Part shown: piece by piece, positions 45,819-57,574 of the stretch
Numbering within the stretch: position 1 is the first letter of the stretch
How the letters are laid out: the number at the start of each line of letters is the position of its first letter
NCBI RefSeq assembly: GCF_033439725.1
Contig: NW_026944384.1
Coordinates: forward strand, 4,836,001-4,900,000
DNA: 64,000 nt
Source: Neurospora tetraspora
Lineage: Eukaryota > Ascomycota > Sordariomycetes > Sordariales > Sordariaceae
Direction of reading: 5' to 3'
Notes under the pieces: generated by a model
Seen by the model: only the letters and a program-made list of their open reading frames with translations
What the model was told of the DNA's origin: nothing
Databases searched by the model: none
Translations under genes and position numbers: made by a program

Positions 45819-48065
45819 ATGGTTGATAAAGAGAAACAACACCACCAGAATGCCTCGGAATGGACGGCAGATCAAGGGCATGGCCTAGACAATCCGGATC
45901 CCCCTCCAGCGTACTATCCATATTCGCAATGGAACAGGCCGGTTGACCCTCGAACCTCGTCCACACAGTCCTTGGCCCCGTCCACCCCGACAGGCAGTTA
46001 CAGGGACCCAAGGAGGACGCTGCTCGTTATTTACATTCATGGTTTCATGGGTAACGACTCTTCCTTTCGCTCCTTTCCCGCCCATGTCCACAACTACCTT
46101 CGAGAAGCCCTGGCCGAGACACACGTCATCCACTCCAAGATCTACCCCCGCTACAAGACTTACAAGTCCATTGCCGTGGCCCGGGATAACTTCAGTAACT
46201 GGCTTCTACCACACGAGTCGCCCACCACCGATGTTGTCCTGATCGGCCATTCTATGGGCGGCCTGCTGGCTGCTGAAGTTGCTCTGTTGCCACGTCAACC
46301 TCAAGATCTTCCAGCTTACGACGACTCTCCCTTTCGCCATCGGATCTTGGGAACTCTGTCTTTAGATGCTCCATTGCTAGGCCTCCATCCAGGTATTGTG
46401 GTGTCTGGAATTGCAAGTCTCTTTCGTAAAGCTCCGAGTCCTCCAGGAGCCACGAGCGCGGGGCAAGAGTCTCAAACACTTGTCGCCCAGCAGTCGCCAG
46501 GGCTGTCACCAGATGCATCTATCTACTCCGAGATCTATCCTCCTCCGGAGGCAACTTCACCTATACCAAGGCTGACACCACCATCAACGATGTCCTCTCC
46601 CTCAGCGCCTGATCCTTTCTTCAACCCCAAATTCTTCAACGATGTGGCGTTTGTGGATCGAGGCTGGTTGAAGAACATAGCCCATTTTGCGCAAAAACAC
46701 AGCCAAGAGAACCTCGTCGAGGCAGCTACTAACCACATCATATCACACCTTGAGTTTGGCGGCTGTCTGGCCGACTACCCCGGCATGAAGTCCAGGTATA
46801 ACAGGTTGAGGAGGTTGGAAGATGTGGATGAGTTGACACAGTCCCCAACGAATAATGAGCACCTGGCGAGAGTACGGTTCGTAAACTACTACACCGTTTC
46901 TACCGGGATACTCAAGGACAAGGAAGCTCGCAAGAACAGTGCTCCAAAGGTTGCTTCAGAAGTTGCTCCCGAGGGCTCTTCGAAGCCGAAAATGATTGAG
47001 AAGGCGGCCCCTGAGAGGGAATCTTTTGATACCGCGAGATCTCAAACCTCGACTCCGCGGAGCTCAGAAGAGTTGGAACTCACAGAGCTGGAACCTGTAC
47101 CCGAACCAGACGACGAGCCCATCCAGGGGCATGTGGAAGAGGACAAGTCCCCTGCATACGTCTCTCACGAAGAAGTTGACAAGACTGCTGAACATTCCAT
47201 CAGTAACATCAGCGGAACCGAAATCGGAAGCAAAAGCGGAAGCGGAAACGGAAGCATGATCGAGCCCAGCACAACAACCTCCTCACTCCCTCTACCGGAC
47301 CTTCCCCCGATCCCCGACACCCCCTCGCCGCCCCCAGCTATAGACCTCAGCTCCATCACCGACAAAGAAGCTCGCAAACAAGCCGAAAAGGACGCCAAAC
47401 AAGCCCGGAAGGAGTACGAAGCAGCAGTCAAGAACCGGGACAAGATCCTGAAGGAGCGACTGAAAATCGTCGAGAAGCACGAGAAGCAAGTAGCGAAACT
47501 CCAACGGGACACTCAAAAACAGCAGGAAAAGCTGCAAAAGGACGCGGAGAAGCAGGAGAAGAAGGAGAAGAAGGAGTGGGAGCGCAGGCAGAAGAAGGAA
47601 GAGAAACTGAAAGCGGAGTCGACGGCGAGCAGGATTGGGGAGTTGGAGAGTCATCATTTGGCTCATAATCAGAGTCTGGATGGGGGGTCGCTGTCCGGAT
47701 CCCCAGGGCCTGAAGGTGACGATGGGGGTGGGGAGGCAACAACAACGGGCAAGAACAAGGATAAGCAAAAGCAGAAGAAAGAGAAGGGAAAAGAAAAGGA
47801 AAAGAAGGAAAAGGAAAAGAAACCACAAAAACTCCGCAAATTCTGCATGCTCCCCTCCAAATCCAACGGCGTCATGGACCCAACTTGGATCCAAATCTAC
47901 ATGGAGGGGGTGGACGAGGTCGGCGCCCACTGTGGCTTGTTCTTCCCGGGGCCGCACTATGATAAGCTGGTGGGGGATGTCAGCTCGAGGATCGTGGGGT
48001 GGGTGCAGGATGATGCGAGCAAGAGGTTGTTACTTGAAGGGATGGAGGGGCTTGATCTTGATTGA
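45819..48065 (+). CDS. Alpha/beta-hydrolase (DUF676/lipase-like) with long charged coiled coil
   Basis: Single exon of 748 residues. The hydrolase core occupies about residues 65-360. LLVIYIHGFMGND (68-80) is the oxyanion-hole strand-loop with His-Gly, GHSMGG (143-148) is the nucleophile elbow with Ser145, and LSLDAPLLGLHPG is typical of DUF676-type lipases. A Pro/Ser/Thr-rich linker follows. From about 510 to 690 an Arg/Lys/Glu-rich helix predicts a coiled coil (repeated KDAEKQEKKEKKEWERRQKK type). The last 75 residues after KKPQKLRKFCMLPSK turn back to a folded composition with aromatic and glycine residues, so this looks like a separate small domain. Substrate unknown; a cytosolic or membrane-associated lipase or esterase is inferred. 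The start CGCCATGGTT is a good context. Convergent with med19. Confidence 0.85.
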   Translation: MVDKEKQHHQNASEWTADQGHGLDNPDPPPAYYPYSQWNRPVDPRTSSTQSLAPSTPTGSYRDPRRTLLVIYIHGFMGNDSSFRSFPAHVHNYLREALAETHVIHSKIYPRYKTYKSIAVARDNFSNWLLPHESPTTDVVLIGHSMGGLLAAEVALLPRQPQDLPAYDDSPFRHRILGTLSLDAPLLGLHPGIVVSGIASLFRKAPSPPGATSAGQESQTLVAQQSPGLSPDASIYSEIYPPPEATSPIPRLTPPSTMSSPSAPDPFFNPKFFNDVAFVDRGWLKNIAHFAQKHSQENLVEAATNHIISHLEFGGCLADYPGMKSRYNRLRRLEDVDELTQSPTNNEHLARVRFVNYYTVSTGILKDKEARKNSAPKVASEVAPEGSSKPKMIEKAAPERESFDTARSQTSTPRSSEELELTELEPVPEPDDEPIQGHVEEDKSPAYVSHEEVDKTAEHSISNISGTEIGSKSGSGNGSMIEPSTTTSSLPLPDLPPIPDTPSPPPAIDLSSITDKEARKQAEKDAKQARKEYEAAVKNRDKILKERLKIVEKHEKQVAKLQRDTQKQQEKLQKDAEKQEKKEKKEWERRQKKEEKLKAESTASRIGELESHHLAHNQSLDGGSLSGSPGPEGDDGGGEATTTGKNKDKQKQKKEKGKEKEKKEKEKKPQKLRKFCMLPSKSNGVMDPTWIQIYMEGVDEVGAHCGLFFPGPHYDKLVGDVSSRIVGWVQDDASKRLLLEGMEGLDLD

Positions 48066-50120
48066 TGAGGTCGTCCGTCGGTGGTGAGGTTGATGGGAGG
48101 AGGATGGGTACTGGGTAGTGAGTGAGGGATGAATATGACACGAAAGACAGACACCTGAGGGGATGGGGGAAATAAGGCTCGTTACGATCCATGACAAACA
48201 AACACGCAGACAGACAGAGAAGATAGCTGAGATACTGAATGAGGCACGAAGCAATAAACTATATAGTCCATGCACACATATGGCATTTAGGGTCATCATC
48301 ATCGTATAGGTAGTGCCTTGGCCTGCCTGCTTTTTGCGCATTTTACTGCTACAGGTAATATGAAACAGATAACAAGTCGATGAGTTTGATGCTTTTACCG
48401 AGACCTCAGTATTGAAGTTGAGCGTGAACTTTCTTCCGGACTGGGGAAGTAAAAGAATTCAGGTTAAAATACACCGACGAGCACCAGCGAATACCAAACA
48501 GAGTCGTCAAACAGGGCAAAGAGGAGAAGAAAAAAAATACATCTATCTCTAATTTTCAGTTCTACACGAACGGGATGGGCCCATCCATCGAGGATTCCAA
48601 CTAAGTAACGAGCCAGTTGCCGCCGCCCCCGACCAGCATCAACCAACAACCTCAGCTGCTGCTTACTCGGTCACAAAAGACATTGTCTAGGGGCGCACTA
48701 CTTCAATTTGAAAAGCCATGAATGGACTTTGTTCTAGCTAAAAAAAGCTAATCCATTCAACTCCATTGTCTCCTATATTAAACATGCCCTTGTTTCATCT
48801 GTCATCCGCCATCCATTCAGATCCCATCTTCTTTCATCCCACCCATCCAGTAAACGCGCTCAGTCTTTTGTCTAAACTTTGCGCTACTCGAAGAACGACA
48901 AACAAAACAACGAACGAACACCCGCAGAAAAGCAGAAAGGCAGAAAGGCAAAACCACGTCATGATAACTGAAGACGAACGAACCACTTCCATTAACACAA
49001 GGCCATTTGGAGAACTTGCTTCCCTATTCTTTCTTTGATCTGAATCCCTTCCTCTGATATTAAGTCGCGCAAAGTCATTTATCCTCTTTTTTTTCTTCTT
49101 CTTCTTCGGGACAACTAGCTAGTAGGGTGTTTATGCGCGAGGCAACTATGATCGGGTCTAGAAACCGTGATCATCAATGAACCATCTCCGCAAGGCCTTG
49201 CCAGCCAGCTTGGGCTTTGCTACACACCTGATCCCCTCCTCCTGTCCCCTAACTAAATGACACCATAGTTCCGCGTCGCGGGAGCGCGCATTCCCTCTTC
49301 CCATTCTGCATGGTATCAACCTTCGCTTTCCCCCTTTCATCAAAAAGGACCAATAGAGAGATCCATATCATTCCCTTCCCTTTCTTCTCTTCTCTTCCTT
49401 TCTCTCTTCCTCGATTCCTCGATTCCTCCCTCGCAAGGGCTACCACTTTTTTTTCTGAGGAGAGATGAGAAAAAAACCGAGCAGTATGCAAATAATCAGA
49501 CGATGTAGAGGGGTATGTGGACCCCATTTTTGCATTCTTGTGATAGAAAAAACCAGCCGAAAACCAAGTCGTACGTGAAACCTCGATCGAATAAACGTGT
49601 TATGAAAAAAAGCAGACCCCCCCTGAACGCCATGCTGGTATATGTCGTGTTATGTGTTTTGGAGAAAAAAAAACAAGTTGAAAAGCAAAAAAAGCAAAAG
49701 CCGCAAACGTATCTTGTTCTGCAGATGGAAGCAACAGACAACAGCACTTTTGGTGAAGTTAACACCGCCAGTAACTGCTGTGTGTGTGCCAATGAGGATG
49801 ACTCGCACCACTCCCCGAGCCAACCTCCCGAGTACCGCCCGTTGTGCCTTTATCCCAGACTTTCGCCATAGGTGCGAGCCTCAAAAAGATCTGACCTGTC
49901 TTCCGTACCGGTTTTGTCCCACAAACATCCGGTCACCCAAGTATCACCCTGAACACTGATCAGGCGGGTCGTTTAAGCCGTTCGAAGGAATGCATGGCGG
50001 CATTATGCTCGTATGGCTTTTCGTAAACGTCTCGCAGGCTCTCGACGATAAAACAGTTGGTATCTGCCGTAAGGGCGGCGGCTCGGCGTACTCGTTCCTC
50101 TTTCTGCCGCGTGCAGGACG
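48066..50120. other. Convergent spacer between the hydrolase and Med19 genes (2.1 kb)
   Basis: No gene supported. CT-rich plus-strand tracts lie at 49087-49112 and 49372-49440; the latter contains a doubled CGATTCCT. The A/T-rich stretch 48240-48550 probably includes the hydrolase 3' UTR, and A-rich 49660-49700 may belong to a downstream non-coding transcript. Only random-looking ORFs. Confidence 0.45.
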
Positions 50121-51456
50121 TCATATCCCGGACACACCATGATGGCCATAGCTCGACTGCTGCCGGACTTGCGCATACGACTGAGTACCGGGCTGAGCCT
50201 GTATGATGTCAGCAAAGGGTGCCCCAATCTCTCAACCGGGGACGTTGCTTCCAATAAGCACCTTTTTGCGACGCTTGAGGCCAGAGGCCATGTGACCCTC
50301 GCCGGTGGAATATCCCGTTTCCAGCCCGCCATCGTCCTCGAACCCTTCGCCGTAGCCCTCAAAGCTGGAATCGCCGTAGCCTCGCTTCTTGATGTTGCGC
50401 CTGGGCCGGTTGTCCTGGAAACCGGGGGTCTGCGGCTTCACACGCTGCATGGCTGGGCCCCCGTAAGCCAAAGGGGTGTTCGGCGCCGTGGGTCTTGCCG
50501 ATGGCAGCTGATTAAGATGCGCCTTCATCGAGCTCGCTGCGATATCCCCAAGAACCGAGTTGTTCCAAAGGGTGGAAGGGACGGTCCCCCTGCTCATAGT
50601 AACAGCCCTCGAGATCTTGCTCTTCATGTCTGACGAGAATCCCTTGGTGATCTCCTTGCCTCTAACAAAGTGCGCATTCCACTCCTCTTGGGGACAGCCC
50701 ATGAGGAACTCTAACCTCTCAGGGTCCTTTTCATCCGTCTTCACCGAGTCAAAGTGACCTTGCACTCCCAGCTTCTTGATGTGGCCCTTGTACGTCTTGC
50801 GGAGCGCATTCTTCTGGCCGTCCTTGATGCGCGCGTACTCAGCAGCAAGATCCGCCAAACCATACATCTCGAAAAGGTCTTCGGACAGATGAGGACGAGG
50901 CGGTTGATGCTCTGCAATTGTCAATGTTAACGAAGACTCTTCTCAATGTGCAACAAACAATACCGATAATCGGTCACCCAGCGACTGGCACGGGGTGTGG
51001 GCAGGAAAGCAGACCAAGAGATAATGCCCGTCGCTGCGGCAGCATGAGCCACAGCGAGCGGGATCGCTTCTCTCGCATATGCCACTGCCGCTGCTGCTGC
51101 TGCTTTTGGGTGCAGGTGAAGGGAGCCTTACGAGATCTGCAAAGGAGGTATTTTTCACCAACGTCCAAATGGAGGTCGTCAATACCAAGTTTGCGGTCCT
51201 CGATGTGGACTTTCTTCTGCTCTCGATCGCCTACATCGTCGGCTGTGCGCTTGCGCTTCTGAGGGGAGTTCTCTCCCATGACAATGTCTGTGAACGACAT
51301 GTCGTTGGCGAGGGAGCTTCCGTTTACGCTGTGGGCTGGGGTCGGCAAGGTCGTCGTGGTGGAAATCATGGAGCCTGACATGCTCGTGGATTGATCACTC
51401 GAACTGGGCGAGAAATGCGAGGGGCTTTGCGGGGTCTGGGGGTGAAAAGACATCAT
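50121..51456 (-). CDS. med19: Mediator complex subunit 19 (Med19/Rox3)
   Basis: Subunit of the Mediator head that links regulators to RNA polymerase II in the nucleus. Exons are 51456-51132, 50911-50262 and 50198-50121, giving 350 residues. Intron 1 is 220 bp (GTAAGG, CAG). Intron 2 is 63 bp with the unusual donor GTGCTT, a GCTGAC branch site and acceptor CAG. The N-terminal part carries [20 protein letters not shown] and [25 protein letters not shown]. Exon 2 holds [11 protein letters not shown], the [15 protein letters not shown] core and [20 protein letters not shown], all hallmarks of fungal Rox3. Exon 3 adds only 25 codons ([20 protein letters not shown]), rich in Gln/Ser/Tyr. If intron 2 is retained, the protein ends instead at VLIGSNVPG. 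The first ATG of a doubled ATGATG was taken as start. Confidence 0.95.
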
Positions 51457-54379
51457 TTTTCAATGATGGCAAATTGGTGGAGTCGTTGAAGACGTTGAGT
51501 GAGGCGACGGGACCGACAACGATGGATAAACGACCAGGATCCTTGGCGCGAAAGCGATTGTCTGTCTTGTCCGCTGCAGAAAAGTGGCGGTCCGGCGACA
51601 ACAAAGAGATGCCTGCGTCGGTTCTTTCCAGACAAACAACAACGAGATTTCACCGCTCCCTAACAGCAGGTGGTGGTGTCACGCTCCGACGCTGAAGCGG
51701 ATGTGACGCGATGCTGATAATCGGCCGACGAAGCCCGATGGTGACCAGACAGCGGTGTCCGAGAGGGGGCCAGAAAGCGGGCGCTCGTCGAAGGGGGAAG
51801 AGTGTTTTCGCCGTGTCGAGTCGCGAGCGTAAACCGGCGACTGTCGCAGAAGCTTTCGCTCTCCGCCCGCGTGCAACTCCCCCAACTGCAGTTCCAACTC
51901 AATCAATCCAGATGGCGGTCGACAGATAACCCGGGGAAAAAATCGAAATCAAAGTCGAAAACGAATCGACCCGAATGGCGTTTCGGTGATCGCGGGCCTC
52001 GTGGCGGCGCTCGGCGATGCTGGATGGGTTAGGCGACAGGTTTGATTGTCGGTCGGTGGTGGTGGGTTTTGGTTGTTCGGTTGATGATGCTGGAGTGAAC
52101 AAGACAGGGCGCCCGCCTTGGATTTGGAGCGGGAGTGGAAGGCAGAGTTGGACGGCCCTGGCCTTTCAGCCAAAGACGGGCCATTCGCCAGCCAGCAGCG
52201 CGACGCACCTCCAGTTTTCAGCGGTGCACTGTGTCACGCGGCCGGCGTATCATACAATTTTACAGTAGCCATCCGTAACCTGACACGGCCAGTGACCGAA
52301 GCTGACCAGTCTGACTGCGTGTCTGGACAGCTGAGTGGAGCAAAAACTCTTTCTGGTCTTGGCATCTGGAAATCGTCGCGCCGGCCAATCGGCATTCCCA
52401 CTTCCTTTCTCGATTCTCCCACCCATATGGATCACATTGTATCTCCGCTCCTGATGCTTACGGCCCGGCGGACAGGAGCTCAACTCTGCAAGACATGCTG
52501 ACCTCGTGTGCCTCTTTATGACCGCGCCGTAGCTTTCGATCTTGCGATCTGGAACGGGTGTCAGAGAGGTATCGGTCTCTTAGGTATCCAGCAGCCATCA
52601 TCCCTTGACATTGGTTCGTCCCTCTGAGAATGCCAGGGGAATCTGTTTTGCATTGAAGCGAGAGAGCTCTGAGACCAGTAAACTGCCAATATCTTTGATT
52701 ACAGTATGCGCAAACAAGGAACAATCGACGACAGGATTGGACAACAATGGGGCACCGTTTAGGATCCTGAAACTACGTGAAGAAATATTAACATTCGCAA
52801 CTCATCCTCCATGCTGCCATTGTTGACTCGACGTGCCATATCGTGTACGGTAGCCTGGTGGTGCCAGGGTCCGGGGTGGGGAGCGAGGACCGGACCGGAC
52901 AGCCCCGGCCACGCCTCGTTTCGTTGCAGTGAAGTCGGTTGTCGCATGTCGATGGGCAAGATCGTCGCTCCAAGCTTGAACGACATTTGGACCCTTCGAC
53001 GTCATGTCATAAATGGTGATGTCGGAGGCAATGAAATAACTCAGGCTTTGTCGACAGTTACAAGATCGACCCTTGTCGTTTGGCGAGCGGGTGAGGCAAG
53101 CGAGCTGGAGGGATCTCTGGATACACGAATGCAAGATGTGTGCACGTTTCTCGCCAAGTCGGTAATGGCAATTCCATATAACACAGCGCAACTTTGGCAA
53201 CGGCAATATCACGACAATTTGCAACTGGCGGCTGAATTCAAGGACGCGTAGACAGATTCAGCTTTTCGGACACACCTGGACCAAGGCCTGCAAAGTGAGG
53301 TTTTCCCGTTCGAGACAGACCGCGTCCACTCAGATGACCGTCAAACAAAACCAAGGCAATGCGAACATCACTTTCACACCACCATCTCTGCCCGCGAGAC
53401 CGCATCACGATCCCAAACTAACCCCGCGCTGTCGACGCATGTCGCGTGGACAACGGGTCGTCAAATCTTCACTCCTCAGCCCTCACTTGGAAATCAAGCA
53501 GAACCAACTCGCGACGCCATGCATCCATAATTTCCTTCCTCACCACGGCCCCAACAAGGGAACCGTAGGCAATGAAAGATGAAAAAGAGAAGAAAATCTC
53601 CAGTCCGAGAAAGGATTGTAGGTTGCCAAAAATTCCCCAGCCAGCCGAAGCCAACTGAGAGCGGTCAGGTATGTAGTTTTCAACTAGCAAAAACACGATC
53701 TCGGACGAATCCTCACTGATACGCGTTAAACCCCTGCACTTGGATGGAGAAAAAAAAGAAGGAGAAGGAAAAGTTGAAGATTCTGGGAAGGATTGGCTTG
53801 GTTAAATAGGCGCGGGGAGGCCCTCAACCATGGTCCGTGCACCAGTGCAAATTCCGGGAGGAATTTCATGGCGGGCCGGCAGCGGGCTGAGGCGGGACTG
53901 CCAAGCTGTTCAGGCAGTTGGCTGTTGGCTGCAACTTCCGTCTCGTCTCTCCTTTGTGTTGGTGAAGGCGTCACGTCACGCTGGCGATGACTGCCCATTG
54001 CCCAGGCATTGCTTGGTGAATGGAACACTGCCACTTCACTGCAAGCAATCAGGCAGTTGCGCATTAACTGTCACAGTCACAGACCATTACTCGACCCCGT
54101 TGCTATTGCACATTCTCAATTCTTTTGACGCCTAAATGTCAACGGATCACAACGCCCTTGATAGTTGCAGTGACAACTGGGGCCATCTATCAGCAAATCC
54201 AGAGAGAAAGGCACGCCAATTGCTTTCAAATAACATAGGTACATCATACAAGGGAACATGGATATTACACTGATCGTGCTGGCCGAACCGTCTTCTTCAG
54301 TCCGCCCTCCTCGCGCGATTCATATGGTACAAGAGTGTTGCCGGTGGTTGCACACACGCATTCGCTTTTTCTTCTCTGT
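51457..54379. other. Med19 promoter region and spacer to uL4m, no gene seen (2.9 kb)
   Basis: The Med19 promoter should lie in the first about 600 bp (51457-52100), which is GC-rich. The remainder, 52100-54379, has no ORF with recognisable domains. The largest plus-strand frame, 52811-53251, has no recognisable features. The last about 250 bp are the 3' side of the uL4m gene. Confidence 0.45.
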
Positions 54380-55507
54380 CTAGTTTCTCGGCGCCCTGAC
54401 GAGCACCTCACCAAGCTTGGGTCCCTTTTGGCGGAGCCCCTGGACTGCGACACGGGTGACAAGGTCACTCTGGTGGTCCTTAATCATCTCCTTGAGCGCG
54501 CTACGCTCAATCACTATCCTGCCCGTCTCCAAGAGGTCCTTGACATCGACATCCCATAACTCCAAAGCGCGGCCCTCGGCGCCGGCCAACTCGAATCCGG
54601 TGTAGAGGTTGGGGCGCTTGTCGCCCGTGATGAAGGTCGTCCGGCCAGCCTCCTTGCCCCAGTTCAAGCTGGTCATGAACTCGTGAACCCACTTGCGTAC
54701 GTAGCCGTCCTCAAGCTCGCGGCTGAGCTTACCGCCGCCGGCAAGCCAGAGGAAGTCGTTGGGGAGGGGGAGGTCGAGGCCGTCCTCGGTGACGATGAGC
54801 TCGCCGCGCTTGTAGCGGTAGGACAGCGCGGTGCGCCAGGCCAGATCGTAGACCTTCTTGTTAAGCTTCGTGCTGAAGTCGCGGGGCTTGGGGCCGAAGG
54901 TCTTTCCACCACCCTTCATCAGAGGTGACTGGCGGGTACCACGGCGGGCGTTACCAGTACCCTTCTGGGGACTCATCTTTCTGTGCGAACCATGAACTTC
55001 GTAGCGTGTCTTGGTGGACGCCATACCCCGTCGTGTCGAGTCACCCTCGTAGATGACGGCCAAATGGAGGATATCGCGACGCAGCGGGAGGTGGAGGTGA
55101 CGGGCTGAGTAGGATTCGAGGGAGCGCGGCTCGAGTTCGGGGAAGGAATAGACGGTAACAGGAACGTTGGCGACTGAATTCGGGGTTAGCACCTTTCCAG
55201 CGCGGGCGATGTTGTCGAGGTTGGCAGTCGTGTTGGTGCTCATACTGGGTTGCCATGGTTCCGAGACCGATCTTGTGATGTTGGCGGCGGGAGGGGTGGT
55301 TACGGAGGCCATCGACCGTCTGGAGGAAAGAATAGAGGATTGGCGCATCTAGTGGGACATGATTTGTACTGGTGAGCGAAAGTCGTCGGCGGGTAAGTAG
55401 CAAGACGGCGGAGGTAGAAGACGAACCGGCAGTGCCCTGCATGGCTGCGAAGCAATGCTCAGCGCCTTCATGGCCTCATTGAGGCTCTTGAGACCCTTGC
55501 CGGCCAT
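54380..55507 (-). CDS. mrpl4: Mitochondrial large-subunit ribosomal protein uL4m (Yml6/MRPL4)
   Basis: Component of the mitochondrial 54S subunit lining the exit tunnel. Exon 1 is 55507-55427 (27 codons, MAGKGLKSLNEAMKALS) and exon 2 is 55348-54380, with a 78 bp intron of unusual donor GTTCGT and acceptor TAG. Protein 349 residues. The uL4 core begins near PVTVYSFPELEPRSLESY and contains KTRYEVHGSHRKMSPQKGTGNARRG, the conserved tunnel loop with its Gly-Thr-Gly-Arg pattern, and KTFGPKPRDFSTKLNKKVY. The N-terminal about 80 residues are basic and Ser-rich, as in a mitochondrial presequence. An in-frame ATG at 55348 starts exon 2, but with the intron this exon joins cleanly to exon 1. It lies divergent from the mL38 gene. 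Confidence 0.92.
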
Positions 55508-56125
55508 GGCGGCGTTGTGATATGGCAAGGCGACGGGAGTTACAAGTTAATGCAACTCGGGTTGCGGGTCGGGGTGGTGCTCGGGGCAGTTGTTCGCGGG
55601 AGGAAAAGAGAGAGTGAGACCAGCAACCACGGGCCTGTGCGGACGGACTGTGCGGACGGAAACGTGGAGCGCGCTTCGGGGCGAGGGAGGGATAACGGAA
55701 CGGGACCGAGACGGGGCTCTGACGGGATATACGATGGTCGTCGCGGGCGCCGGTCCTCCCAGTCAAGTCGCATCGATTCGGCCGACGAGGGGAGTCTGGA
55801 GAAAAAAGATCTGGAGTGCAACGTGCACGGACAGTGCGCAGCAGTGCTGTGGTACACGTTCCTGCGAGCTTTCTCGCGGGACACTCCAGCTAGCAACCCC
55901 CACAAGTACCTCCAATCACCGCACTGTGCTGCCGGCCCGGGGTCCACGAAATTTTGGCCGCAGTCGAGTCTGTCTGGTCCGAGTCCGAGTGGGCTGCAGC
56001 AATTGAAGGACCACGAACCCTCCGTCCCCGTCCCGTCCTCGACCCCGTCTTCCCCGTCGACGAAACCTTGAGTTCCTCCGAATATCCCCCCCTCCGGCCC
56101 GCCTGCACACACATTCCCACCCGCC
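55508..56125. promoter_or_regulatory. Bidirectional promoter of two mitoribosomal protein genes
   Basis: 618 bp between the start codons of uL4m (minus) and mL38 (plus), both large-subunit mitoribosome genes. GC-rich, with CGGACGG-type repeats at 55638-55660 and no obvious TATA box. Shared regulation is an inference from arrangement and function. Confidence 0.55.
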
Positions 56126-57574
56126 ATGTCGACGTGTCAGCAGGTCGCGCGGCCACTCGTCCGCTGTCTCCGGCAAGCCGGCCCCGGCGCTGCGACATGT
56201 TCGACCCGGTCCGTCGCCGTCGCCGCCGTCCGACCCTTTTCCTCGACCCCGATGCGCAAAGACGAGGGCACCACCACCACCACCACCCCTTCTGCCGATT
56301 CCACCACCACCACAACACCACCACCCCCTCCTCCTTCGGCCACCGAGGCTAAGGCGGCAGTAGCAGACACAGTAGTCGGAGGTCCAGAGCTTGGGTCGCG
56401 AAGGAGAAGGGCCGCCCTGGCCACCACCGGCAACCTCCCCTTCGAGCAGCTGCCGTACCAGGCCTTCCAGGAGGCGCGCAAGATCTTGCAGCAGGACCGC
56501 GCGGCCAAGATCGCCCAGATTGTCAAGGAGACGGAGAAGATCAAGCTGATCGAGGCGCGGGATGCCAGCGAGTTCGAGGGCGGCGAAGCCGCCAAGCAGA
56601 CACGGATCAAGAGCTTGAGGAACTACATTGAGGAGCTCAAGATCCTGGCCGACATCAACGACCCCGAGGTGAAGAGGCGCTTCGAGGATGGCAGGGGTTC
56701 GTGTTTTCCTTTTCATAACTTTCCCTACACTACACTACACCCTCCTTTCGCATGTCCCAGTTAACTAACATATTCCTCTACTCAAACAGGTGACATGACC
56801 AAGCCCGTCTACCGTGTCCTCGCCGAGCGCCGCTGGCGTTCCATGGACTACAAGATCATCGCGCAGCGTATCTCTCAGTTCCACGTCGTCCCCGACCTGC
56901 TTCCCGCCTTCGACCCGACCATGGACGTCAAGCTTTCCTTCCGTGGCTACCAAGTTTCCCCGGGAGCCATCCTCGATTCGCGCGTGACCGAGGTCGCCCC
57001 CACACTGCGCATGCAAGTCTTCGACAAGGGCGAGCGCCTCCTGACTGTCGTGGTCATCGACTCGGACGTCCCCGACGTCACGCACGACAACTTCAAGCGC
57101 CGCTGCCACTTCCTGGCGGCCAACATCCCATGGGACCCGTCGAAGACGGTCCTCTCCCTGCGCAGCGTCGGCGACCGCGTCGAGGGCGACGTCGGCAAGC
57201 CCTGGCTTCCTCCCTTTGCGCAGAAGGGTTCGCCTTATCACCGCCTCAACGTCTTCGTGCTGGAGCAGAAGCCCGGCGCCAAGATCGACGGTGAGGCCCT
57301 GAGAAAACACCTGGAGAACCGCGAGAACTTCTCGCTCAAGGGCTTCCGCGAAAAGTTCGACCTCGAGCCCGTCGGCTTCAACCTGTTCCGTTCCGAGTGG
57401 GACGAGGGCACGGCCGAGGTCATGGAGAGGCACGGCATCCCCGGTGCCGAGGTCGAGTTCAAGCGCCAGAAGTTTGCCTCGCTCAAGCCGCCCCGCAAGG
57501 CCAGGGGTTGGGAAGCCAAGAGGCAGAAGCCCAAGTACAAGAGCTTGTGGAAGTACGTCAAGCGCATCGCGTAA
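56126..57574 (+). CDS. mrpl35: Mitochondrial large-subunit ribosomal protein mL38 (yeast MRPL35, PEBP-like)
   Basis: Component of the mitochondrial 54S subunit. Exon 1 is 56126-56696 and exon 2 is 56790-57574, with a 93 bp intron (donor GTTCGT, branch ACTAAC, acceptor CAG). Protein 451 residues. The N-terminal about 45 residues ([23 protein letters not shown]) form a presequence, followed by a Thr/Pro-rich linker made by ACC repeats. A helical region ([21 protein letters not shown]) precedes [20 protein letters not shown]. The PEBP-like fold starts at [16 protein letters not shown] and includes [11 protein letters not shown] and [13 protein letters not shown]. The C-terminus is basic ([13 protein letters not shown]). 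Start context CGCCATGTCG. The rare donor is the same as in the divergent uL4m gene. Confidence 0.93.

Noticed and set aside
47292-47957. 221-codon minus-strand ORF with Leu/Phe runs resembling membrane segments
   Set aside because: Artefact of reading the Lys/Glu coiled coil of the hydrolase backwards.
52811-53251. 146-codon plus-strand ORF
   Set aside because: No domain and an overlapping 140-codon ORF on the other strand; cannot be separated from chance.
55540-56724. Overlapping ORFs on both strands across the mitoribosomal promoter and mL38 exon 1
   Set aside because: GC-rich sequence leaves many frames open; only the mL38 frame has motifs and splices correctly.
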